From NCBI RefSeq assembly GCF_900188345.1, contig NZ_FZOD01000062.1:1-58154 (forward strand): DNA of 58,154 nt. Direction: 5' to 3'. The DNA is from Streptosporangium subroseum (GTDB lineage Bacteria > Actinomycetota > Actinomycetes > Streptosporangiales > Streptosporangiaceae). The translations under genes were made by a program, and so were the position numbers. A model generated the notes under the pieces. The model had not been told where the DNA came from and ran no database searches. It saw nothing but the letters and a program-made list of their open reading frames with translations. How positions within the stretch are numbered: position 1 is the first letter of the stretch; each line of letters begins with the position of its first letter. Shown in pieces: positions 15,378 through 25,008 of the stretch.

Positions 15378-18251
15378 TCACGGGATGCATTGGAGCTGGC
15401 CACGAGAGGTGATGCCCAGCTTGGCGTAGACCTTGCCAAGGTGGTATTCGACGGTGCGGGTGCTGACGTACAGATAACCGGCGATCTCCTTGTTCGTCAT
15501 GCTTTGGCGGGCCAGCCTCACGATCTGCGTTTCCCGCGGCGTGAGCTGGTCGGCGGTTTCGGCCGTACGCCTGCGGGCGGTCTCTCCGGTCGCCAGCAGT
15601 TCGCGCTCCGCCCGGCCGGCGAACCCTTCCATGCCCATGGCCACGAACAGCTCGTAGGCGGTGCGTAACTGCTCGCGCGCATCGAGCCGACGCCGCTCGC
15701 GGCGCAGCCATTCACCGTAGACCAGATGGGAGCGGGCGAGGTCGACGCGCATGCGGGTCCGCCGGAGCCGGTCGATCGCCTCGCGGTAGCGGCCGTCGGC
15801 CTCCTCGCCCTGGCTCAGCAGCGCCCGCGACCGGGCCTCGACCCCGAGAGCCCAGTCGGTTCCGCTCGCCTGAGTGGTCAGGACGAGTTGATCGAGCGCC
15901 TGCGAGGCAAGCTCCCGCTCACCGCTGTAGACCGCCGCCTCGACGAGCTCGGCCGGCGCCCAATGCGCCGCGGCACCCGGCGAGGGATGGTGCGCGCAGG
16001 CGTGTTCGGCGGCCGATCGGGCTTCCTCGTACTGGCCGAGGCTGTTGTGGAGCACGGCTCTCAGCCACTGGCTGACCGACACGGTGGATCCCTCGCCGCG
16101 GGACGCCGCCTCGCTCATCAGAGCATTGGCCAGTCGTTCCGCCTCGGCCTGCCGTCCGTGCCACGTTGCCAGAACGAGTGCACCGCCCGCCGGCCCCTGG
16201 AATCCCAAGTTGCTCCGGACACCGGTCGCGGCGACGAGCGTCTGGATCTCCTCGTTCGCCGACGCCGCCTCGTGCAGTTCGCCCTCGAAGCCGAGCAGTA
16301 TGAGACGCCTGCTCAGCGCCAGGGGCAGCAGGGCGAGCGCGCCGGTGTCACGGATGAGACGAACGTGGCGATCGGCCAGTTCGCGACCCGACCTGTCGTC
16401 CCACAGGGCCACGGCGATGGTGTGGGCGGCCCACAGCCAGCGGAACTCCTCCTCGGCGGAGATCTCCTCGCTCAGGAAGACGGTCAGGGCGTGCCGCATG
16501 GCCGGTGCCGCGATACGCGCGTCCTCCGTGAGGTGCCGGGCCAGGGCGTCGAGGAGGAGGTCGGCGACCCGGGGGGCGGCGGGCACGGGAACCGTCGCCC
16601 GGGTGGCCGCCGCGATCTCCACAAGGCCGCGGCCCCCGTCCGGGAGGACGCCCATCGCCGTGGACAACGCTTGCAGATACGTGTCGCGGGCCAGTTCGGT
16701 GTCCAGGGGCTCGAATCGCCTGGCGGCCTTGAGCAGCATCGGCGCGGCGGATTCGCCGTGATCCGAGGTGCTCGCGATCTCGGCGCGCAGGAGTTCCGCG
16801 TGGGCGAGTCGCAGCTCGTCCAGCGGCCCGGCCTGGGCCCAGGCCAGCAGCGCCAGGGCCGGCTTGGGGGCGCCGGCCAGGTGCTTGGCCTGGGCGGCGG
16901 CCAGCGCGCGCTCTGCCCGGCGCCGGGGGTCGGGCGTGAGCGCGGCCGCCCGCTCCAGGAAGGCGCCGACGGCCGCCAAGCCACTGCGCGCCCGTGCACG
17001 ACCGGCCGAGCGTTCGAGCTCCGCGGCGACATCCTCGTCCGGCTGCGCGGTGCCGTGCGCACGGTGCCAGGCGCGCCGATCCGGATCGGCGTCGACATCG
17101 GTCGCCTCCGCCAGCGCCAGGTGCACCCGCCTGCGTTCCTCCGGCAGGGCCGCCCAGTACACCGCCGAACGCATCAGCGGATGCCGGAAACGCACCCGGA
17201 CGCCGAGGACGATCATGTCGTTCGCGGCGCCGACCACCGCCACGCCGAGGCCGAGCCGCGCGGCCGCACGCCACAGCAACGCCGCGTCGCCGAGCGGGTC
17301 GGCGGCCGCCAGCAGCAACAGCCGCCGGGTGTGCGCGGGCAGGTGTCCCAGCTGCCGCCGGAAGCCGTCCTCGATGCGACCCGAAGTCGTCTGCGCGGTC
17401 GGCGGCCCGAACCCGCCCGCCAGTTCGGGGCGGGTGCACTCACGCACCAGCTCCAGCAACGCCAGCGGATTGCCGCACGCCTCGACGACCAGTCGATCCC
17501 GTACCTGTTCGTCCAGCGGGCCGGAGACCACCGAGCGCAGCAGTGCCCGGGCGTCGCCGGTGGACAGGCCCGCGACGTCCATCACCGGCAGCCCGGACAG
17601 CTCGTCCACCTCGTTGGCGGCGCATACCGCGAACACACAGGCCACCGACTCCGCGAACAGCCGGCGCCCGAGGAAGGCGAGCACCTGCGCCGAGGCGTGG
17701 TCCAGCCACTGGGCATCGTCGATCACGCACACCAGCGGACGCTCGTCGGCCGCCGCCGCGAGCAGGCTGAGCACGGCCATGCCGACGAGCAAGCGGTCCG
17801 GCACCGGTCCCGCGCGTAGTCCGAACGCCGTGCCGAGCGCATCGCGCTGTGGTCCCGGCAGGCCGTCCAGCAGGTCCAGCATCGGCGCGCAGAGCGAGTG
17901 CAGTGCCGCGAACGCGAGCTCCATCTCCGACTGCACGCCCGCGACGCGCACCACACGGCAACCGGAGGCGCTCTCGGTCAGGTGCTCCAGCAGGGCCGAC
18001 TTGCCCACCCCCGCCTCACCGCGTATCACCAGCGTCCGGCTCTGGCCGGCGCGAACCGCGGTGAGCAGCCGATCGAGCGCCTCGCACTCGGCCTGCCGGC
18101 CCAGCAGGCCGGCCTTCGTGCCGGAGCGGTGAGAGCCGCCGGTCAGACCGCCGGCGCCGCCCAGGACCGAGAGCCCCCCGCCGTGTCGGCCCGCGTCCCC
18201 GAGAAGCTCGAGGCCCACCTTGCCAAGCACCCCGGAATCACCCCCCCACAT
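15378..18251 (-). CDS. LAL-type LuxR-family regulator with ATPase domain
   Basis: A 957-residue large ATP-binding LuxR (LAL) regulator. An AAA/STAND ATPase starts near residue 50 (LLGRQAECEALDRLL), with Walker A RGEAGVGKS (78-86) and Walker B VCVIDDAQWLD. A helical, TPR-like sensor follows. The C-terminal LuxR HTH has LTPRETQIVRLARQSMTNKE and VSTRTVEYHLGKVYAKLG. These ATP-gated activators often control biosynthetic clusters. Its closest relative here is the protein at 32925: both share GPQRDALGTAFGLRAG and a long colinear core. ATG 18251 lacks a good ribosome site, and a later GTG is possible because family proteins begin near the GRQAEC motif. Confidence 0.92.
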   Translation of the reverse strand: MWGGDSGVLGKVGLELLGDAGRHGGGLSVLGGAGGLTGGSHRSGTKAGLLGRQAECEALDRLLTAVRAGQSRTLVIRGEAGVGKSALLEHLTESASGCRVVRVAGVQSEMELAFAALHSLCAPMLDLLDGLPGPQRDALGTAFGLRAGPVPDRLLVGMAVLSLLAAAADERPLVCVIDDAQWLDHASAQVLAFLGRRLFAESVACVFAVCAANEVDELSGLPVMDVAGLSTGDARALLRSVVSGPLDEQVRDRLVVEACGNPLALLELVRECTRPELAGGFGPPTAQTTSGRIEDGFRRQLGHLPAHTRRLLLLAAADPLGDAALLWRAAARLGLGVAVVGAANDMIVLGVRVRFRHPLMRSAVYWAALPEERRRVHLALAEATDVDADPDRRAWHRAHGTAQPDEDVAAELERSAGRARARSGLAAVGAFLERAAALTPDPRRRAERALAAAQAKHLAGAPKPALALLAWAQAGPLDELRLAHAELLRAEIASTSDHGESAAPMLLKAARRFEPLDTELARDTYLQALSTAMGVLPDGGRGLVEIAAATRATVPVPAAPRVADLLLDALARHLTEDARIAAPAMRHALTVFLSEEISAEEEFRWLWAAHTIAVALWDDRSGRELADRHVRLIRDTGALALLPLALSRRLILLGFEGELHEAASANEEIQTLVAATGVRSNLGFQGPAGGALVLATWHGRQAEAERLANALMSEAASRGEGSTVSVSQWLRAVLHNSLGQYEEARSAAEHACAHHPSPGAAAHWAPAELVEAAVYSGERELASQALDQLVLTTQASGTDWALGVEARSRALLSQGEEADGRYREAIDRLRRTRMRVDLARSHLVYGEWLRRERRRLDAREQLRTAYELFVAMGMEGFAGRAERELLATGETARRRTAETADQLTPRETQIVRLARQSMTNKEIAGYLYVSTRTVEYHLGKVYAKLGITSRGQLQCIP

Positions 18252-18486
18252 CTCTCAAACCCTGACGTGTTCAAGAACGTACGAGGGGTCGACGGGGGTC
18301 TGCGTACGTAGGAGTACGTAAATACGAGTGTGCGCCCGGATGCCGTTCCGGCGTCGGCCCCGGAGTTCGGTGCGGGTCGTGCCAGGGCACCTACGGATGC
18401 GAACGGCACCCGGGCGGGCGACCCCGGCGGCGATGCGACCCAGGACCCCCGCGGCCACGGAGCGAAGACGGCCGCCGTACCCCTTG

Positions 18487-21243
18487 TCAGAACGGCCGTT
18501 CGGCCATCATGGCGGCGAGTTCGCTGCGCGACTTGACCCCGACCTTCGGGTAAATCCGATAAAGGTGGGTGGTGACCGTGCGCGGCGACAGGAACAGCTG
18601 TTCGGCGATCTGCCGGTTGCTCAGCCCGTCGGCCGCGAGCCGCGCGATCTGCTGCTCCTGCGGGGTCAGGACGTCGATGGCGTCGATCGGCTTGCGCCGG
18701 GATTCGCCCGTGGCTCGTAGTTCGGCCCGTGCCCGTTCCGCCCACGGCGCCGCCCCCAGCGCGTCGAACGTGGCGGCCGCGGCGCGCAGCAGCGGCCGCG
18801 ACTCCGCCGCCTGGCGCTGCCGGCGCAGCCATCCGCCGTACGTGAGCTGCAGGCGGGCCCGCTCGAACGGCCAGTCACGCAGGTCCGCGGCGATCGCGGC
18901 CTCGTACGCCGCCGGGTCGTCGGCCAGCACGGCTTCGGCGTAACGGAGTCCCGTGATGAGGACGGGCGAGCGGCTCTGCGCGGCGATCGGGGTCAGCTCG
19001 GACACCACGGCGCGGACCTCGTCGAGAGCACCGCAGTACGTCGCCGCCTCGGTCAGGTGCCCGACGAGGGTGAACCGCAGGTACGGGTGGTAGGCGGCGT
19101 CGCCCGGGTCGAACACGCGGTGCAGATGCCCGAACGCCTCCTCGAACCGGCCTGAGGCGAGCGCGTTGATGCCGCGGATGCGTTGCGTCAGCGACAACAT
19201 CGCGTGCATGCCGGCCGTGAGGAGCGTCTTCTCGCTGACATCCGCGATCTCGGCGGCGATCTCGCCGTTGCCGCGTAGCGCCTCGGCCATGCCCAGCTGA
19301 AGCCGGGCCTGCAGCGCCCAGATCGGCTGCCGGGTCTCGGTGGCCAGCGCCATGCACTCCGTCGCGGCGGACACGGCGGCCCGCGCGTCGCCGGTGGTGG
19401 CCGCGTTGTAGGCCAGGCTCGTCAGGACGTTCGTCAGCATGCCGATCCGGCCCTGCGTCCGCAGCGCGTCCGCGCTCGCCGCCAGGAACATGTTCGACAG
19501 GGTGTACGCGCCCAGCGCCGACGCCGCGAAGCCGAGGTCGTAGCGCTGCCTCGGGGCCAGGTCCAGCCGGTACTGCCAGGCCGTCAGCCTTTCGAGGCAG
19601 GACGCGCCGCGCTCGACGGGCGCGACCTCGGCCAGCGCGCAGATCACCCGGGTGTCGCCGTCCGGTGCGTCGATCAGTTCCGCGACGTCCACGAACCGGA
19701 GCCTGGTGGTGTCGTCGGGGTTGGACCAGTAGAACCTCAGGCTGATGTTGGTGAGCGCATCCAGTGTGAGCTCGACGTCGCCGGCGCGCCGCATGGTGTC
19801 GATGAGGTCGATGAAAACGCCCAGTCGCGCGATGCCGCTCCAGCCGGTGCCCAGCAGCGACTCCCGGTACCAGTACAGCCGCGCCAGCTCCGCCGGGCGC
19901 AGCTGGGTCTCGTCCACCAGCGCGAGCAGGCGGCGGGTCGCGTCGTCGTCGCCTTGCTCGTCCGCCGTCATCGCGGCCCACAGCAGCCGGCTGCCGCGCT
20001 CCTGCGGGTCCTCGCTCAGCTGCGCCGCCCGCTCCATCGCGGTCAGCGCGATCGACGCGGCCTGTGCGTAGCGGGCCCGGGTGGCCACGGCGGCCAGATC
20101 CGCGGCGAGGGTCTCGTCGGGGCCGGCCGCCGCGGCCGCGCGGTGCCACACCCGCCGATCGTCGCCGGCCACGACCACCGCGAGGCAGGCGTGCGCCCGC
20201 CGCCGCTGCGTCGCGTTCGCCGACTGCCGCAGGGCCGAGCGCAACAGCGGGTGCCGGAACCGCAACCGGTACTGCTCGTCCACGCTGACCAGCCGGCTGA
20301 CCACGGCCGGCTCCATGTCGTCGGCCGTGACCGGCCGGTCTTCGAGCCGGGATGCCGCCGCGAGCACCTCATCGAGGTCGTCGCCATCGTCCAACGCCGC
20401 CACCAGCAGCAGCGCGCGCGTCGCCGCCGGCAGTTCGCCGACCAGTCCGGCGAACGTCCGCTCCACCCGGGCGCTCAGCGGAAGGCGTGACGGCACCAGC
20501 GCGGCGCCACCGGAGCGGGCGGCCAGTCCGCCGAGCTCGACCAGTCCGAGGGGGTTGCCGACCGACACGGAGAGCACACGTTCGCGCAGGGCGGGCGGCA
20601 GCCCGGGCGCGACCTGGTCGATCAGGGCCCCGGCGTGAATCGGTTCCAGCGGCTCGAGCCGCAGCTCCGGCAGCGCGGCGGCGGCGAGGAGCCGGTCGAC
20701 GTCCTCGCCGTCGCGCGCCGTCAGCACGAGCGCGACCGGGTCGGACTCCAGCCGCCGGGCGACGAAGGCCAGCACCTCCCAGCTCGCCCGGTCCAGCCAG
20801 TGGGCGTCCTCCACGGCCAGCAGGACCGGCCCGTCCAGACCGCCGAGCAGGTCGAGCACCTCGACACCGACCCGGAACGGGGACTCACCCTCGACCGCGC
20901 CGAACTCCGGGCGCAGCCGGCGGAACAGGTGCCCGACCCCGGCGTACGGCAGCTGCACCTCGGCCTGCACGCCCACGGTGGTCAGCACCCGCATCCCGCG
21001 GGCCTCGGCCAGCGCGCAGGTTTCCCCCCACAACGCGGATTTGCCGATCCCGGCCTCTCCCCGCACCACGAGGGCGCCACCGCGGTGCCGCGTGGCCTCA
21101 TCCAGCACGGTGATCAGCGCCTGGATCTCCGCCGCCCGCCCGACGATCACCAGGGGTCCTCGCCCGGCGCGCGCCGGACCGGTCCCGGTGACCGTTCCGC
21201 TCCTCCGGCCACGCGCACCTCTTCCGTCTGACGCGAGAATCAT
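18487..21243 (-). CDS. LAL-type LuxR-family regulator with ATPase domain
   Basis: A 918-residue LAL regulator. The ATPase has VGRAAEIQALITVLD, Walker A RGEAGIGKSALW (62-70) and Walker B LLAVEDAHWLDRAS, then a helical sensor of about 550 residues. The C-terminal HTH reads LTPQEQQIARLAADGLSNRQ, LSPRTVTTHLYRIYPKVGVK. YP instead of the usual FxKLG in the last helix is unusual but keeps the fold. It is only distantly related to the other four LAL proteins in this window. It lies 235 bp upstream (in minus-strand order) of the LAL gene ending at 15378 and is divergent from the LAL at 21497. Confidence 0.92.
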   Translation of the reverse strand: MILASDGRGARGRRSGTVTGTGPARAGRGPLVIVGRAAEIQALITVLDEATRHRGGALVVRGEAGIGKSALWGETCALAEARGMRVLTTVGVQAEVQLPYAGVGHLFRRLRPEFGAVEGESPFRVGVEVLDLLGGLDGPVLLAVEDAHWLDRASWEVLAFVARRLESDPVALVLTARDGEDVDRLLAAAALPELRLEPLEPIHAGALIDQVAPGLPPALRERVLSVSVGNPLGLVELGGLAARSGGAALVPSRLPLSARVERTFAGLVGELPAATRALLLVAALDDGDDLDEVLAAASRLEDRPVTADDMEPAVVSRLVSVDEQYRLRFRHPLLRSALRQSANATQRRRAHACLAVVVAGDDRRVWHRAAAAAGPDETLAADLAAVATRARYAQAASIALTAMERAAQLSEDPQERGSRLLWAAMTADEQGDDDATRRLLALVDETQLRPAELARLYWYRESLLGTGWSGIARLGVFIDLIDTMRRAGDVELTLDALTNISLRFYWSNPDDTTRLRFVDVAELIDAPDGDTRVICALAEVAPVERGASCLERLTAWQYRLDLAPRQRYDLGFAASALGAYTLSNMFLAASADALRTQGRIGMLTNVLTSLAYNAATTGDARAAVSAATECMALATETRQPIWALQARLQLGMAEALRGNGEIAAEIADVSEKTLLTAGMHAMLSLTQRIRGINALASGRFEEAFGHLHRVFDPGDAAYHPYLRFTLVGHLTEAATYCGALDEVRAVVSELTPIAAQSRSPVLITGLRYAEAVLADDPAAYEAAIAADLRDWPFERARLQLTYGGWLRRQRQAAESRPLLRAAAATFDALGAAPWAERARAELRATGESRRKPIDAIDVLTPQEQQIARLAADGLSNRQIAEQLFLSPRTVTTHLYRIYPKVGVKSRSELAAMMAERPF

Positions 21244-21332
21244 TCATCAGATGCAAGGAACGGTACAGCAGGGGCAGATCACGCGGCATCTCCGTGATCG
21301 CCCGGCCGCGCCGGAAGGTGAGCGGCGCCCCG

Positions 21333-21440
21333 ACGCTTGTCCTCGGGTCGCGACACCGTCGCGTGGGCGGCCACAACCGTGGACCACGGTACCGACCACG
21401 GTCTCCCACGGGCGCGATGGAAGGATCCGAGAAGCGATCG
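21333..21440 (+). repeat. Dispersed 5' regulatory-type repeat, copy 1
   Basis: About 108 bp matching the reverse complement of 38342-38450 at roughly 80-85%, including GGGCGGCCACAACCGTGGAC and CTCCCACGGGCGCGATGGAA. Both copies end shortly before the start codon of a regulator gene in the same relative orientation. Confidence 0.7.
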
Positions 21441-21496
21441 TTGTCGCAGTGCCGCGTCCTCGAAGGCGTGCGCGAGACCGAGGATCGGAGAGCAGC

Positions 21497-24334
21497 GTGG
21501 ACGCGCGTGAGACGGAGGTCGGCACCGCCGCCGAGTTCGGGCGTTACCGGCTGCGCGGCCGACAGTCCGAGGTCGCCACTCTGAGGAACCACTTGGCCGC
21601 GCTGTCTCGCGGAATGGGCGCGACGGTGCTCATCCAGGGCAGCCCCGGCATCGGCAAGACCCGCATGCTCACCGAGGCGCGCCACATGGCCGAGGAGACA
21701 GGGCTCCGGGTGATGTGCGGCGGAGGAGACCCGGACGGGCAGACCATCCCCTTCGGCGCGCTGCTCGGGGCCCTGCACTCCGGCCCCGACCGGATTCTCC
21801 CGGCCGATGCGGTCCAGGCCGCTCCGGCGACCTCCGCAAAGCGCTACTGGCTGCTGCAGGAGCTCCACGAGCATCTGGAACGCGCTGCGCTGACCGCACC
21901 GTTGGTGATCATCATCGACGATCTCCAATGGTGCGACGAAGGAACCTTCCTGGCCCTGCGAACCCTGCCGCAGCGCCTGTCCATGCATCCCATCCTCTGG
22001 ATCCTCGCCGCACGAACCGGCCCGCTCACCCCGGACGTACGCGCCACGATCTCCGCCCTGAGCCTGCCGGGCGGCCACCTGCTCACCCTGGGCCCCCTGT
22101 CGGGCAAGGCGGTCGCGGCGATGACCGGCGACCTGCTGGCGGCCACCCCCGATTTCGGCATCCTGCAACTGGCGCAGCGAGCAGAGGGGCGCCCACTGCT
22201 GCTCAACGAGCTGATCAACGGCGTGCTCGACGAGGGAGCGGTCACCATCACCGACGGCGTCGCACGACTGGCTCAGCGAAGCCTGCCCCTGCGTTTCCAC
22301 GCCTCCATCCAGCACCGCCTGGAACAGGTCTCCCCGCCGGCCAGGAAGGCCGCGCAGATCGCGTCGGTTCTGGGCCGGACCGTCTCCATCGACCAGCTCG
22401 CCGAACTCACCGGAGAGCCCGCCGTCACGCTGCTGGAGCCGCTGGAGGAACTGCTGTCGGCCGATCTCCTGACGGAGAGCGACGGCACACTGGTGTTCAG
22501 CCACGACCTGATCCGCGAGGCCATCCAGGCGGCTCTGCCCGCGACGCTGCGCAAGGCGCTCCGCCGCCAGGCCGTGGACCTGCGGCTTGACCACGGCGTC
22601 CCGGTCGCGCAGATCGCCGCCGACCTCGCGGAGACCGCCGAGCCCGGCGACGACACGGCCATCGCACTGCTTCGCCAGGCCGCCCGCGACCTGGCGGCCA
22701 CCGCGCCGTCGGCCGCCGTGGAGATGAGCCGCCGCGCGATCGAACTCTCCGCCCTCGATCCGCTGCGGCAAGCCGGCTTCATCGCCGAGGCCCTGCCGCT
22801 GTTCAGCCGGACGGGTCGTGCCGGCGAAGCCGTCGCACTGGCCGAGAGCGCGCTGCGCCGGCCGCTGCCGGTCGATGTGGAGGCAGGCATCAGGTTGGGC
22901 CTGACCCTCGTGGCCAACCAGAACTCCTTCACCGAGGCCGTACGGCAGGGCCGCGCCGGGGTCGCACTGCCCGGCCTGCCGCCCCGCATCCGCGCTCAGC
23001 TGATGGCCATGCTGGCCTTCAACCTCGCGCTTGTCGACGCCGAGGAGATCGCCGAGGCGGAAAGCCTGCTCCCGGCCGCGCTGGCCGCGGCGGATCAGGC
23101 GGCCGACCAGGCTTCGCGCGCCACCCTGCTGAGCGTGGGCTCGATCATCGCCGACCATCGGCTCGACATCCGCCGCGCGCTCGACCTCGCCGACCAGGCG
23201 GTGGCCGCTCTGCGCGACGTCCGCCACACCGACGTGCTGTGGATGCCCGGCGTCTGGAAGACCGTACTGCTCAGCAGGCTGGGGCGCGTGGAGGAGGCGC
23301 TGGAGGAGGCGGCCGACGGCGTGCGTAAGGCCCAGCATCAGGGGCAGGCCAATCTGCTGCGGTTGTGGGGCAGGGTGCGCTGCCGGGTGTATCTGGACGC
23401 GGGCCGGCTCTGCGACGCCCGAGCCGAGGCCGAAGCGGTCCTGGCCATGTCCGACGAACTCGGTCCCGGCGACTTCGACGACATCACGGCCCGATACGTG
23501 CTCGGCCGGGTCGCCCTGCACACCGGCGACCCGCGGGAACTGGCGCGCGGCCGTGAATTCGCCGACGCCATCATGCGGGTCGAGGCCGGGCAGATCCGCC
23601 GGGCAGGAGCGTGGCTGGCCGCCCAGGTCGCCGCCGACGGCGGCGACCACACCCGGGCCATGGAGCTGACCGCCGAGGCCGCCCGTTCCTACCATCGGCC
23701 CACCTCGTCGCTGTCCTGCCCGGCGGACCCGGCCGACGAGCCCGTCCTCGTCCGGATGGCGCTGCGGGCAGGAGACCGCGCCCGCGCCACCCTGGTCACC
23801 GAGTTCGCCGAGATCCGTCACCACAACAACCCCGGCATTCCCATCTACGCGGCCACGGCCCTGCACGCCCGTGCCCTGGTGGACGGCGACGCCGACCTGC
23901 TGGTCCGAGCCGTCGAGCGGTATCGGGAAATTCCCCGGCCGCTGGTGCTGGCGGGAGCCCTGGAGGACACCGGTACGATCCCCAACCTGGACGCGGCACT
24001 GCGGCTCTACGAGCAGTCGGAGGCCGAACACGACGCGGCCCGCGTACGCGATCGGCTCAAAGGCATGGGCGAGCGCCGATCGCGCGCCGTTTCCGGCAGG
24101 CCGACCGAGGGCTGGGACAGTCTCACCGCCTCTGAACTGCAGATCGTCAGGCTGGTCGCGGGCGGCGCCACCAACAAGCAGGTCGCCGACCAGCTCTTCC
24201 TGTCCCCGCACACGGTCAGCACCCATCTGTGGCATGCCTTCACCAAGCTCGGGATCAGCTCACGCGTCGAGCTCACCCGGCTCGTCCTCGAACACGACTC
24301 CGCCACGGCGTACGGTCCCGCCGAACGGACCTGA
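21497..24334 (+). CDS. LAL-type LuxR-family regulator with ATPase domain
   Basis: A 945-residue LAL regulator from GTG 21497, chosen because GGAGA lies about 7 bases upstream; the frame is open far upstream over the divergent gene. ATPase: RLRGRQSEVATLRNHL, Walker A GSPGIGKTRML (48-56), Walker B LVIIIDDLQWCDEG. The helical sensor holds repeated A-rich TPR-like helices. The LuxR HTH is LTASELQIVRLVAGGATNKQ, LSPHTVSTHLWHAFTKLGIS. The protein at 28883 is a close paralogue with the same WLLQEL and LRTLP signatures. The gene converges on the UBP-type zinc-finger gene, overlapping it by 62 bp. Confidence 0.93.
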   Translation: MDARETEVGTAAEFGRYRLRGRQSEVATLRNHLAALSRGMGATVLIQGSPGIGKTRMLTEARHMAEETGLRVMCGGGDPDGQTIPFGALLGALHSGPDRILPADAVQAAPATSAKRYWLLQELHEHLERAALTAPLVIIIDDLQWCDEGTFLALRTLPQRLSMHPILWILAARTGPLTPDVRATISALSLPGGHLLTLGPLSGKAVAAMTGDLLAATPDFGILQLAQRAEGRPLLLNELINGVLDEGAVTITDGVARLAQRSLPLRFHASIQHRLEQVSPPARKAAQIASVLGRTVSIDQLAELTGEPAVTLLEPLEELLSADLLTESDGTLVFSHDLIREAIQAALPATLRKALRRQAVDLRLDHGVPVAQIAADLAETAEPGDDTAIALLRQAARDLAATAPSAAVEMSRRAIELSALDPLRQAGFIAEALPLFSRTGRAGEAVALAESALRRPLPVDVEAGIRLGLTLVANQNSFTEAVRQGRAGVALPGLPPRIRAQLMAMLAFNLALVDAEEIAEAESLLPAALAAADQAADQASRATLLSVGSIIADHRLDIRRALDLADQAVAALRDVRHTDVLWMPGVWKTVLLSRLGRVEEALEEAADGVRKAQHQGQANLLRLWGRVRCRVYLDAGRLCDARAEAEAVLAMSDELGPGDFDDITARYVLGRVALHTGDPRELARGREFADAIMRVEAGQIRRAGAWLAAQVAADGGDHTRAMELTAEAARSYHRPTSSLSCPADPADEPVLVRMALRAGDRARATLVTEFAEIRHHNNPGIPIYAATALHARALVDGDADLLVRAVERYREIPRPLVLAGALEDTGTIPNLDAALRLYEQSEAEHDAARVRDRLKGMGERRSRAVSGRPTEGWDSLTASELQIVRLVAGGATNKQVADQLFLSPHTVSTHLWHAFTKLGISSRVELTRLVLEHDSATAYGPAERT

Positions 24335-24605
24335 GGTAGCGCTGGTCGGCGTAGCACCACCCCCACCGGTCGCCGGGCTCCAAGGAGGCGGTTGCCGGAT
24401 GGGCGGTGGCTGCCCAGTGCGCGGAGGCGTGTCGGCCGGGGGAGGTGTCACAACAGCCGATATGGCCGCAGGTCAGGCATTCACGTAGTTCCACCCATTG
24501 GCCACCCGTCTGGAGACATTCCTCGCAGCCGTCTGCGTAACCGGCCAGGACGGGCGGACATGTCCCATGCACATGGAGACACGAACCCGAGAGCTCAATG
24601 ATCAT
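24273..24605 (-). CDS. UBP-type zinc-finger protein
   Basis: A 110-residue protein consisting of one UBP (ZnF-UBP) domain, which in eukaryotes binds ubiquitin C-termini and in actinomycetes occurs as small stand-alone proteins of unknown role. Zinc ligands are visible in GCEECLQTGG, VELRECLTCGHIGCCDTSPG and HASAHWAATAHP, followed by GDRWGWCYADQRYL. ATG 24605 is preceded by GGAAAGG; an in-frame ATG at 24671 adds 22 unconserved residues. The 3' end overlaps the end of the convergent LAL gene. A half-site ACATCGCAC lies at 24668-24676 upstream. Confidence 0.85.
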   Translation of the reverse strand: MIIELSGSCLHVHGTCPPVLAGYADGCEECLQTGGQWVELRECLTCGHIGCCDTSPGRHASAHWAATAHPATASLEPGDRWGWCYADQRYLRSVRRDRTPWRSRVRGRAG

Positions 24606-24925
24606 GTTGTGCCTTTCCGTGAAGTTCGGCTCTGCGCACGGAACGCTCTCCTGCCGCATCGCCGCGCACATCGCACGAAGGCGTGAGCTCGGTCCGGGAT
24701 CGTCCGCGCCTCACGGAACCCGCCGGGCGCCCGGGAGACTCATGCGCTCACGCGTGCTCCGGTGAGGTCCGGCTCGCGGAAGTCGGTCATGGCCGTCACG
24801 CCACGGCCGGTTTCGAACGACCTGTTGATTCGTCTCCGCCACAGGTCGGCGGGCATGTTCGCGGCAGAAATATTGATCGTTTTCGATGGACCTCATCAGT
24901 GGTCTTCAGAGAATTTCGCGGCGGC
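24606..24925. other. Intergenic region between divergent genes
   Basis: With the promoter at 24926-24952 and leader to 25008 this is a 403-bp divergent gap. It holds the ACATCGCAC half-site near 24668 and an AT-richer patch around 24855-24900; no gene is seen. Confidence 0.5.
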
Positions 24926-24952
24926 TGTCACGAGTCCGAGGGCTGTCTTGTC
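24926..24952 (+). promoter_or_regulatory. ECF41/SigJ-type promoter of the NmrA-like gene
   Basis: TGTCACG (24926-24932), 9 nt, then GCTGTCTTGTC ending at 24952. It matches the elements at 14174 and 9957 in sequence and spacing, and lies 56 bp before the GTG start. Confidence 0.72.
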
Positions 24953-25008
24953 TTAGATGGCGACCGGTTGGCAACACGCGCCCCGGCGGACAGGAAAAGA
25001 GATGTGCC

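Noticed and set aside
21098..24235. Very long minus-strand open frame (over 1000 codons) opposite the LAL gene
   Set aside because: High-GC codon bias leaves the antisense frame open; its composition is Gly/Gln/Arg-rich with no domain, while the plus strand is a clear LAL protein.
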